60,000 nt of DNA from Cristatella mucedo. Lineage: Eukaryota; Bryozoa; Phylactolaemata; Cristatellidae. The DNA lies in the NCBI GenBank assembly GCA_009760855.2, contig WPIO01000158.1:64001-124000 (forward strand), read 5' to 3'. This document shows positions 10,934 to 18,609 of the stretch, in pieces. Position numbers and translations under genes: made by a program. The notes beneath the pieces are model-generated. The model saw only the letters and a program-made list of their open reading frames with translations. It was not told where the DNA came from and did no database searches. Within the stretch, counting starts at the first letter, position 1. The number at the start of each line of letters is the position of its first letter.

Positions 10934-11581
10934 TTCTATATCTGTTAAGTATTAAAATCGTTTTTAATTGTTTTCCTGTACTATCAACAGACCAAAATCT
11001 TCCTTCTGATTCAGTTTTAGTTAGGTCAATAATACAATATATAAATCTGTATCTGATACAAGAGTTGGCCCATTCTTTAAACTGTCTCTTATCTATATCA
11101 CCAACATATGCTTCACGAATATATTCTATATCTGTGGCATTTTGTTTATAGATTATAATCATATTTATATTACTTCTTATTTGTCTTCTAGGAATATTAA
11201 TAAATCCTTGAGCAAGATTAAATATATTCAATCCTTTGTCTTCCACAAGTGAAATAATCTAAGATTTGTATTTGTCTTCTTACCATTCTTATAAGAATCA
11301 CTTACTGGCATATTATCAACACCATTAACCCAAACATAAGAACTATTTTCTGTAGTCATTGACATAAGACCACGATATAACTTTTGATCTAAACTTGAAG
11401 CAATAATTGTACAAGTATCATGATTTAACATTCCATAAAATATCTAATTCATTACTAACTGTGATTTGCCTGTACCACTTGGTCAAAGTATTAATGCTCT
11501 AATAGGAACTTTAGGCAGTGGTTCTTTATGTCTAGTATCAACATCTTGTCCAAAATTAAAAGCTCTAATTCTTAGCGACAT
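10926..11581 (-). pseudogene. FtsK/HerA-type genome packaging ATPase, broken
   Basis: About 218 codons, the usual size of Polinton packaging ATPases, which pump DNA into the capsid. Walker A is seen as PSGTGKSQLV, but the codon just before it, where the family has glycine, is TGA (about 11481). Another stop follows seven codons later and a frameshift lies near 11260. After it comes FNLAQGFINIPRRQIRSN, matching the sensor and arginine region of A32/HerA-like ATPases (S/A-Q-x-x-x-x-x-P-R-x-x-R-x-N), and the family-like end GRFWSVDS. It starts at 11581 after AATATAGAAA and is divergent from the zinc-ribbon gene. It heads the long minus-strand virion cluster. Confidence 0.8.
10934..10941 (-). promoter_or_regulatory. 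promoter-like box of the core-like gene
   Basis: ATATAGAA directly before the ATG at 10933, lying inside the end of the ATPase reading frame. Confidence 0.55.
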
Positions 11582-11591
11582 TTTCTATATT
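11582..11591 (-). promoter_or_regulatory. promoter-like box of the packaging ATPase
   Basis: AATATAGAAA directly before the ATPase ATG, in the short space shared with the divergent zinc-ribbon gene. Confidence 0.6.
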
Positions 11592-11593
11592 AT

Positions 11594-11869
11594 TATAGAT
11601 GTGGAAATTTATTGTGTTAAGTGTAAAAAACCAACTGATACAATTCATGAAGATTATTTTGAAGTAGATATTACAAAGAATTAAGAGGAATGGTAAAAGA
11701 TGCTTGTACTATTTGTGGAAGTAAAAAGTCAAAGTTTGTTAAACTAAGAAGTACACCAGTTGGTGAAGGAGTTTTATCTCCTGGTAAACAAGAAACAGGA
11801 GTACTAACACTTGGAAGGAAACTTGGAGCAGGAGTTCTATCACATGGCAAGAAACTTGGTTCTGTATAG
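11594..11869 (+). pseudogene. small two-CxxC zinc-ribbon protein, frameshifted
   Basis: The start reads EIYCVKCKKPTDTIHEDY with the first C-x-x-C. After one frameshift near 11683 the second pair follows in CTICGSKKSKF. This YCVKCKxK...CxxCGxK pattern is that of small viral zinc-ribbon proteins (the DUF5679-like type) seen in Polinton-like and large DNA viruses. The rest is a Gly/Lys/Leu tail (GEGVLSPGKQETGVL, GVLSHGKKLG). No clear ATG precedes it; GTG at about 11600 or a lost start are both possible. It opens the short plus-strand cluster. Its role is unknown; in Polintons such small proteins often neighbour the protease. Confidence 0.6.
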
Positions 11870-12338
11870 AAGATAAACAACAAATACTTGCAGAATTAAA
11901 AAAGACTATTGACAAACTAAAAAAAAATTAAAACCAACTCCACTAACAGATCTAGAAATAAATAATTATGTAAAAGAATTAGATATAAAAAACTGTAGAG
12001 GCGTCTTTGCTAGAGATGAACCAGCAAAACCTTTAAAAATCAATGTCTAATTTGTAATGCAGGAGAATCAGGTCTTGCAATTTATCATTGGGTAGCACTT
12101 ACAAAACAAGGAAAACAATGTTTTTACTTTGATTTATTTGGTGCTCTACTAATGCCAGAAGTAATAAATGACTTGGGTGTGTTATACCAAGCTTTCAAAC
12201 ATTTATGCGACAAGAATACAATCAAACAGCTCGTGGAAGAATGTCTCTAATCTTCTTAAAACTAATTCAAGAAACAGATTTTGGAACGATAATGCAATTA
12301 TTAATTTAATTCAAACATTTTCTTTTCTATATATAGAA
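11870..12338 (+). pseudogene. adenain/Ulp1-type cysteine protease, broken and lacking its nucleophile
   Basis: Polinton proteases of the C5/C48 type mature virion proteins. The N-terminal signature LTDLEINNYVKELDI and NCRGVFARDE (11945-12025) is typical of the family. After a frameshift, YHWVALTKQGK gives the catalytic His and FYFDLFGALL the Asp-type position. The segment that should hold the nucleophile reads QTARGRMSLIFLKLI (about 12223-12267): the position where the family has Cys before Gly is CGT, Arg (12232-12234). At least three frameshifts are present. The end is not certain because the gene runs into the box of the next gene. Confidence 0.7.
12328..12338 (+). promoter_or_regulatory. 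promoter-like box, plus strand
   Basis: TATATATAGAA directly before ATG at 12339. It is the clearest plus-strand copy of the box and shows that both strands use it. Confidence 0.6.
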
Positions 12339-12820
12339 ATGTAGAATAAAAAATTATTTTGCTTGAAAATTCTTCTGTTGTCATCCCAAAAGGAAAACCA
12401 TCTCGTGTTTATATTGAAGAGAAAATTACTAAAGATAATAAACCTTACTTCAATGCATGAATCTATATCAGTGAAAATATGAGACCTGCGCTAGAAGATA
12501 TTGTTAATAGAGTAAGTATGAAGCTTGAATACAACGGCTATGAATTGTCTCAACGATCAACTATTGGAGTAGGAATAGATTTTGGTAGCAAATCAAGTAT
12601 ATTCTTTGACCAAAAGAACAAACAACTAAAGTTTAGTCGTATTGCTGATGTAATTCAAAAACTTGGTAATGACTTTGCTATTACTGGTATTCTTGATGGA
12701 AGTTATGCAACTAAAGATAGATATAATTCTGAAGAGAGACTTAATATTAGATTGAAACTAGATCAAGTTAAAGTTCATAGTGTTTTTAAGAGAACAGAAT
12801 TCAATCCAGCTGATTATTAG
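12339..12820 (+). pseudogene. unknown viral gene, 160 codons, broken near the start
   Basis: The ATG at 12339 is followed at once by TAG, and the readable frame begins a few codons on (SSVVIPKGKPSRVYIEE). It carries one TGA near 12459, then stays open from 12479 to the stop at 12818 (113 codons). The open part has GVGIDFGSKSSIFFDQ, LGNDFAITGILDG and a C-terminal NPADY. The alternating beta and charged pattern would suit a small nucleic-acid-binding or capsid-associated protein, but I recognise no family. It lies between the protease and the convergent PLA2-motif gene. Confidence 0.55.
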
Positions 12821-12895
12821 ATACACAAAAGCAAAAACAGACAAAACAATAAACAAAAAAATTCGATTAGTCAAATTGGTTATATCTTTTTCTAG
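12821..12895. other. short gap between convergent viral genes
   Basis: AT-rich, with a run of A-rich sequence (12825-12870). No obvious terminator hairpin. Confidence 0.4.
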
Positions 12896-13651
12896 TTATA
12901 TATCTAGCGTCCTATCAACAATTCCTCTAGCATAGTTCTTAATTTTATTTAGACTTTTTGGATTTGACACTTTATTTTGTAGAAAGTCAGTTGCAAATAA
13001 ATCATTCAACATTCCACCCATACCTAAGCCAAGTCTTGCTTTTGCTGCCATGATTGCTGCAGCAGTTTTTGTGTCTTCACGAGCGTACGAAGGTCGACGC
13101 ATATCTAGTTCAATACGAGCAGCAGACTCTGCAAGAACCAAATCAGATAAATTTCGTATCTCGGTTCGTTTAGGTTCCGGCATACAACTTGTCTCAGTAT
13201 AATCATGGTCATGAGTAAGTGCATGCCTATCCAAATCATTGACCCCTTGGTAACCTTGTTCCATACGTTGAGTAAATTTTGTTCCTGGCCCAGCATAACT
13301 ATATTTATTAGTAATATTAAAATTTTCATTAGGAATAAATTCTGATTTTTTTCTCCTGATAGAAGTTGTAAACGAAATTCTCTTCCACCAGATAGTTCAT
13401 TAATAAAATCGACGATACCAGAACCTACCTTTCTATTTTGTTTCAATTATTTAAGACTAAGATTCAGCTTCAATCCAATTCCTTTTGATTTACTATTTTC
13501 AATTTTAATTAAGTTGAGTCTCTGTTACAAAGATTGGAATTGTTCCTGATAAATAAGAATGTTTCAATCGAATTGAAAGTGGTTCTATAGATTTCTGTAT
13601 TTGATTTAGTTGATGCTCTGAGAGAGTTAGTTTTACTTCATGATAACTCAT
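12896..13651 (-). pseudogene. virion protein with parvovirus-type phospholipase A2 motif, broken
   Basis: The start at 13651 reads SYHEVKLTLSEHQLNQI, a repeat-like N-terminus common in Polinton/adintovirus minor virion proteins, then a basic linker and GSGIVDFINELSGG. The middle has the PLA2 calcium loop YAGPGT (about 13300-13283) and the catalytic helix DLDRHALTHDHDYTE (about 13237-13193) with the His-Asp pair. In parvoviruses this domain breaches endosomal membranes. The C-terminal part is helical (AIMAAKARLGLGMGG). A stop near 13510 and a frameshift in a run of A near 13345 break the frame. The gene starts after TATATAGA and diverges from the HNH gene. Confidence 0.7.
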
Positions 13652-13702
13652 TCTATATAAATTACATTATTTTAAACAGTTAAAAAGTACTTTTATATAA
13701 AA
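13652..13702. promoter_or_regulatory. divergent promoter region, PLA2 gene / HNH gene
   Basis: Only 51 bp separate the two start codons. A TATATAGA box abuts the minus-strand ATG (13652-13660), and a TTTTATATAAAA box abuts the plus-strand ATG at 13703. Confidence 0.55.
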
Positions 13703-14430
13703 ATGAATCAAGATGAAGTTCGTCCGACTAGAATTTATCAATTTACTGTTTTCAGCGATAGAGTTTTAGAACTTTTGGGTTACAATCCTTATAAAATAAA
13801 TAAATAAATCCTAGTTGATATAACAGCCTCTTTTTGTATAGCGACAGAAGAGCCTTTATGGCTATCACCACCGGTTGCAGTAGCGATAAAGGATCGCCCA
13901 CCGCAGGAATCGAACTCACGACCTCGGAGCGAATCCTTATGTGGAGTATTCAGGTGGAAGTTAGATAGAGGCGGTAAAGCAAGAGCTGGTGATATTGCAG
14001 GAAATATTTATAGGCATGGTTAAAGAATTATTCGAATTGATGGTAAAGATTATGAAGCACACCGTATTGCTTGGTTAATGGCTAAAAATGAAATACCAAT
14101 CTTTCAATTAAATCATATTAATTTAGATAAATTAGATAAGAGAATTAGTAATTTAAGACGTAACTTCTTCTGAAAACAATAGAAACAGAGAGAAAAAGAA
14201 AAAATCCATCATCTGATTTTATTGGAGTCTGTTTTGATAAGATAGAAAACAAATATAAGGCTTATATTAGAATAGATGGAGATAAAAAACATCTTGGTTA
14301 TTTTGACAATCAAGAAGATGCGGCTTATGCTCTTGATATGATAGCAATACGTCTAAACATTGAATTTGCTAGACTAAACTTTACTTATACACTAACAGAA
14401 GACAACAAATTAGTTCGTTACATCTACTAG
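13703..14430 (+). pseudogene. HNH endonuclease with AP2 domain, split by a SINE
   Basis: HNH-AP2 proteins are homing-type endonucleases common in phages and large DNA viruses. A short N-terminal segment (13703-13792) is cut by a SINE and the gene resumes near 13941. The family's N-terminal block is GGKARAGDIAGNIY, followed by DYEAHRIAWLMAKNE and the HNH core FQLNHINLDKLDKRISNLRR, with the two H and the N. The AP2 DNA-binding domain follows: FIGVCFDK, YKAYIRIDGDKKHLGYF, EDAAYALDMIAIRLN. Besides the SINE there is a TAA near 14021 and a stop and frameshift near 14170. Stop TAG at 14428-14430. Confidence 0.8.
13793..13931 (-). mobile_element. SINE-1 (tRNA-derived), 5'-truncated, inside the HNH gene
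   Basis: On the minus strand it has the B-box-like GAGTTCGATTCC, the body shared with copies at 31198, 42417 and 57221, and a TTTATTTATTTATTTT tail. The A-box part is missing. The duplicated target AATCCTTAT flanks it at 13784-13792 and 13932-13940. Confidence 0.9.
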
Positions 14431-14465
14431 TAATTCTTACAACGTTTCTTTAACTGATAGATTAT

Positions 14466-15066
14466 GCAGATATTAAATTAGCAATTGCAGGTGCAACTAT
14501 GAGTGGTAATTTAACTGTAAATGGAAGTATCACTGTAACTAATCCTCCTGCTAATGATTATGATGTTCCTAATAAATCTTATTTGGATGCAATTTTTTTT
14601 AGTTTAAATGGTGGAACAGTTAATGGGAACTTATATATGAGAAATAATTTTATTAGAATTGTAAATGATCCTGTTAATCCTTATGATGGTGCTAATCTTG
14701 CTTATCCAAAAAGAATATCCGATGAAAATGTAGCAATGATAACATTTCAAGGAAGTATAGATGAAACACTACAAACAAATGGATACGGAAGAATATATAA
14801 CGGAAAATGGATTTCTACTTTAGGAGATGTTACAATACCTAGAAGTTTATTTGTAGTTTCAACAGTATATAAAACATCCAATAATTCATTAAAAGTATTT
14901 ATTTCTTTTCCTTCTGCAGGAGTAACAAATAGTGCCCATCCGCTTCAGTTGTTTTGAAGTTATATTCTAGATTCAAATAAAATATTAGCAGAAGGTTCTC
15001 CCTTTATATCTGGAGAAAATTTATTTATTAAAACAATAACTGTAATTGTTGATATAGCATTATATT
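14466..15066 (+). pseudogene. fibre-like repeat protein, second locus, nearly intact
   Basis: From about 14466 the frame reads IAGATMSGNLTVNGSI, then repeat units NPPANDYDVPNKSYLDAI and NDPVNPYDGANLAYPKRI. This is the same unit type as in the 4283-5154 gene, which lies on the opposite strand about 10 kb away. ATG 14499 gives 152 open codons to a TGA at 14955-14957. The frame then continues without shift to TAA at 15064-15066, so the intended protein is about 190-200 residues. The C-terminal half is beta-rich (GDVTIPRSLFVVSTVY). The true start is unclear, because no box is seen before 14466. Confidence 0.6.
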
Positions 15067-15091
15067 AAAATGCTTTCTAGAAAGGAGTTAG

Positions 15092-16086
15092 AAATGAAAG
15101 GAACATTAAATTTTGATTCAAATAGGTTAACAAACGTTGGAAACACTGTTGGTATATTAGAAACTGTTAATTAGTCATTGGCTGACAATAACAATGTAAA
15201 AAAAGACTCTGATCAAAATATAAGAGGAAATATATCTGCAAATTCAAAAAGTATGTAAATGTTTTAGATAATATTAATGGAAGTAACAAAAAATAACTTT
15301 ATGAAAACAAAAATTGCTTCATATGATATTCAAATAATAAATAGAAACTTAATTGTTCATAGTTTAACAATGAATAGATATAGTGATAGCTATCAAGAAA
15401 ATGATATAATTTCTAGTAATGTTAAAATGTTTTAATAATCCAAATTTTAGTAAGATTATCAATAGACCTAACTTCATTGAATATTTTGCCAATTTAAATG
15501 TAAATAATGTAGTTAATATTGGAATTCCAAGACGAAGATTTTATTCTTCTACTAATGTAAATTAATCTTAAGTAAATTACCAGATATCAACATAAAAAAC
15601 CAATCTACTCAAAACTAATAATAAAAATTGAAGATATTATTAATTCAACTAATGGAAATGTTAATATTATTGATAATACAACAAATAATGCATGTTTTAC
15701 AAGTTTATTTTATGTTGGTTTATTTTTACCATACAGTTATAGCAAAGAAATAGATGGAAAATATTAAAAAGTTATGAAAGTAATTTCTACAGATATAAAT
15801 AAAACATCTGATGAAGATATTATAGTTGGAAATTATTATTATTTTAATGTTGTTAATAACATGAATTCCGTTAGTTATTTTGCAAAAAAAATATTAAGGT
15901 ATTGAAAGTAATATGCTTTTATTAAATGACTCTTTAGCAAATTTTATTTCTTTCGATGAACCAACAAAAAAAGTTTTTACTTTTTGAATTAGTTTTCCTG
16001 TTTTAACTAGTAGTTATATTACAACTCCAAATGCCTTATATTTTGTAGAGATTGGTTTAATTAGTATAGTAAAATACTCAACTTAA
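15092..16086 (+). pseudogene. fibre-like protein, third copy, heavily broken
   Basis: ATG 15092 follows GGAGTTAGAA. MKGTLNFDSNRLTNVGNTVG and a following NIRGNISANS resemble the GN-type repeat start of the preceding gene. Further readable pieces in shifting frames are RPNFIEYFANLNVNNVVNIG, CFTSLFYVGLFLPYSYS and, near the end, SSYITTPNALYFVEIGLI. At least six breaks are visible. The stop is at 16084-16086, convergent with and overlapping the end of the next minus-strand gene. Probably a duplicate or downstream partner of the preceding fibre gene. Confidence 0.5.
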
Positions 16087-17101
16087 TTCATATAGTTTCA
16101 TGTCTTCAAAAACTTCTGAAACATTGATAGTTCCTTCTTAAATCTTCCAATCCATTTTCTCTTTAATCAACTCTTCTGGTAAATCACAACTCTTTTCTGC
16201 ATCTATTTCTTTCTTTATTTGTTTAGTTATTTCTATTTTTAGAGTAAGCTTCAGATTTTATACTATTTATTTTTTCCACTTTTAAATCTTTAAAGAACTC
16301 TTCAAATATTGAGCCATCTCTAACTTTAGTAATGTAATGTAATGTATCTCCGTCTGTAACTCCACAAAGTCATAAAGACCACGTGGGTGTCACGCAGGAG
16401 AGTTTTGTATAGCGAACTCACAGCCTAAGTGGCTTTCGGTAGCCAACAGACTTCGTCTCACGCAACAAAGACAAAGTGAGAAGCATAGCTGAGTCGGGAG
16501 AGCAGTTCAGGTAGTGAGTAGCATGGAAGTAGCAGCTCAGGACCGCTAAAAAGAATGAGCCATAGTCGGCAGTTGGAGAGTAGTTGTTGTTGCGTAAGAA
16601 TTGTGGAAGCGAGTTCCACAGTGTAGGACCAGCAGAGCTAAAGCTTCTGTCACCAACGGTCTTTAAGCCGATGAATGGAACAGCTAACTTATTGTCCACA
16701 CAGGACCTTAGGGCGCGAACAGGCTGAAACTGAAGCAGCAGTTCAGCTAGGTATAGGAGCCAAGCCGTGGCGGGCCTTGTGGGTCAGCGTAAGAACTTTG
16801 CTCTGGATCCATTGCTCAACCGGTATCCATCCTAGCTCTTTTAGCAAAGGAGACACGTGCTCAAACCACTGGGACTTGAAGACTAGCCTTGCAGCCATTT
16901 AGTGAATATATATGCTATTTCTGGGTCAGAGTGATTGATTCTTTTTGCTTGGTATTCTAGTAGTAATTTTACAGCATCTAACAAAGTTGATGCAATGTCT
17001 TCTATTCTACAAATTATATAAGAACAGATCTTAAAGTTTGAATATTTTTGACCTTGTACTTCATTAAGACAGTCTTTTCCTCTTGTTTCAAAAGAAACCA
17101 T
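16078..17101 (-). pseudogene. small viral gene interrupted by a LINE
   Basis: The start MVSFETRGKDCLNEVQGQ at 17101 follows TTATAGAAA. The frame is open for 68 codons up to the LINE-A insertion (16331-16897) and continues in phase on the far side (KVRDGSIFEEFFKDLKVEK, in the coding direction). It then shows a stop or frameshift before ending near 16078. Without the LINE the gene would be about 150 codons, helical and charged. No family recognised. It is adjacent to the 170-codon gene on the same strand. Confidence 0.6.
16331..16897 (-). mobile_element. LINE-A, 5'-truncated copy with 6-bp target duplication
   Basis: The 3' tail (ACATT)n is at the left; the C-terminal signature SAGPTLWNSLPQFLRNN is near 16620. 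The copy is cut at the right in the coding region. TTTAGT flanks it at 16325-16330 and 16898-16903. Confidence 0.9.
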
Positions 17102-17110
17102 TTTCTATAA
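17102..17110 (-). promoter_or_regulatory. promoter-like box
   Basis: TTATAGAAA directly before the ATG at 17101. Confidence 0.55.
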
Positions 17111-17142
17111 TATTGTTTTTATTCTGTTTTAATTTAAATTAA

Positions 17143-17655
17143 TTACACAGTTGTTGGTGCAGGTGCGTCAGCAGTGGTTTGTGATTGAGCTGCTAGAGCT
17201 GCTGCTGTTGCTTTTTGTCTTGCACTTGTGCTATCAGTTATATCTGGTAGAACTGGATAACATTCATCTTTAACAATTCCAGATATGTCAGGTTTAACTC
17301 CTGATACTCTTGAGATAACAGTTGAGAGTGTTGGAAGTTGTTTTGCAATCCATGTTGTGCAACCAGCAATCTCACCAGGTGTATCTAGAAGTGCATCAAC
17401 TTTAGCTCTAACTGTTGTTTCTAGATTTGCTGTTATATCTGATAATCCTGCAGTGATAATATATTGAGCTTCAATATCACATTCATCTAGATATAATTTC
17501 TTGACTGATGTATCAGTCATAACTGAAATATCTGAATCGAGTGTTTGTTGATCGTAGGATGTCATTCTTGATTTAACAAGATAATCAAAGTAAGCTTTTA
17601 GTGCTGTAGCACTTGTTGCAAGGGTTGGGTCACTAACATCAGAAGTTGCTTGCAT
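17143..17655 (-). CDS. unknown viral protein, 170 aa, intact
   Basis: One of the few intact genes of the element. It starts at 17655 after TTATATAGGAA and ends at 17143. The protein is mildly acidic and mostly helical (SATALKAYFDYLVKSR, TTVRAKVDALLDTPGE), with a middle segment CTTWIAKQLPTLSTVIS. A flexible Ala/Thr/Gln/Pro tail (QSQTTADAPAPTTV) is a composition often seen in virion or DNA-associated proteins. I recognise no family. Neighbours on the same strand are the LINE-split gene and the pair of small paralogues. Confidence 0.75.
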   Translation of the reverse strand: MQATSDVSDPTLATSATALKAYFDYLVKSRMTSYDQQTLDSDISVMTDTSVKKLYLDECDIEAQYIITAGLSDITANLETTVRAKVDALLDTPGEIAGCTTWIAKQLPTLSTVISRVSGVKPDISGIVKDECYPVLPDITDSTSARQKATAAALAAQSQTTADAPAPTTV

Positions 17656-17666
17656 TTCCTATATAA
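17656..17666 (-). promoter_or_regulatory. promoter-like box
   Basis: TTATATAGGAA directly before the ATG at 17655; one G more than in the usual form. Confidence 0.55.
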
Positions 17667-17733
17667 TAATAAAAAATTGCATACACACAAATTATTAAAC
17701 ATAAACTAACCTAAATCTAATTATCAAATGCTA

Positions 17734-17964
17734 TTAGTTTAGTATTTTTGAACTGTTTTCTAGTTTTTCTTCATACTGATGTATTTTATCACAAGCATTA
17801 CAAATATCTATAAGACTCAAAATATTTAAACCATCCAAGTCTGAAATAAATTTATATAGATAATTTTTAAGTATATCTCTACTAACACATTTTAATTTAT
17901 TGTTGCAAATTTCTTCTGCTAATTTTTTAGCTTTTTTACAGCAAAGAATTCTAGAAACTTTCAT
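17734..17964 (-). CDS. small viral protein, paralogue 2 of a tandem pair
   Basis: 76 residues, intact. MKVSRILCCKKAKKLAEEIC aligns without gaps to the start of the gene at 18253, and both share a central I/L-D-x-L repeat and a late IC..C (SLIDICNACDKIHQ). The end is charged and helical. Four cysteines could bind metal, but the spacing is not a known finger. The box before this copy is weak (ATTTAGTA). Function unknown. Confidence 0.65.
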   Translation of the reverse strand: MKVSRILCCKKAKKLAEEICNNKLKCVSRDILKNYLYKFISDLDGLNILSLIDICNACDKIHQYEEKLENSSKILN

Positions 17965-18013
17965 TACTAAATATGATTATAAAATTTGTACACCAGGTTT
18001 AGTCTTTGGTGTT

Positions 18014-18253
18014 TTAGATTTTTTTATTTTCTTCTTCTAGCCTTTCATTTATCTTACTAAGACATTCCATTAGTTTTCCACATGTATCACATATCTCTAT
18101 ATGAACACTAATAATTGAACTATCTAATTCTGGAATAAGTTTATCAAGTGAATGTCTAACTATTCGTTGGTCTTCTTCTTTAAGCTTTTGTAAACAGATT
18201 TTTACTGCCATTTCTCTAGATTGTTCACAGCTAAGAATTCTTGAAACTTCCAT
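18014..18253 (-). CDS. small viral protein, paralogue 1 of a tandem pair
   Basis: 79 residues, intact. It begins MEVSRILSCEQSREMAVKIC and carries VHIEICDTCGKLME, matching the neighbouring copy at 17964-17734 along its length. A C-terminal charged helix ends in EEENKKI. ATTTAGAAA abuts the start. The pair arose by tandem duplication and has diverged strongly at the sequence level while both frames stayed open. Confidence 0.65.
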   Translation of the reverse strand: MEVSRILSCEQSREMAVKICLQKLKEEDQRIVRHSLDKLIPELDSSIISVHIEICDTCGKLMECLSKINERLEEENKKI

Positions 18254-18286
18254 TTTCTAAATGAGTAAATTAAAACTCTATTTAAC

Positions 18287-18584
18287 TTAAAGTTCGTATT
18301 CTTCGTTTACATAATTGTGATATTCTTGTTTAACATATTGTTCATTCTCTTCACTTTCAAATACTTCATATTGTTCTCCAAATATAAGTTCTCTTAGAAC
18401 TTCTTCTTCAAATAGAAGACTTATATCACCTTCATCACTAACATAAAGAATCCGTTTCTGATTCTGATTCAGGAACATAGTAAGGATCTTCAGAAAGTGT
18501 ATCAGATACTGAATCAGTGTCTGAAAGAGTAATATCAATTGAATCCTCTGAAAATTGGAAAACTTCTTGACTTTCTTGGTCCAT
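18287..18584 (-). pseudogene. acidic Ser/Glu-rich viral protein, frameshifted
   Basis: The start MDQESQEVFQFSEDSIDI at 18584 is followed by an acidic serine-rich stretch (SESETDSL). A frameshift near 18437 leads to a second open part with FEEEVLRELIFGEQYEVF and a Glu/Tyr-rich end stopping at 18287. The total is about 98 codons with strong negative charge. No family recognised. It sits directly downstream of the polymerase gene on the same strand. Confidence 0.55.
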
Positions 18585-18609
18585 CTTTATGTTAGTGGAA
18601 GTAATTTTA

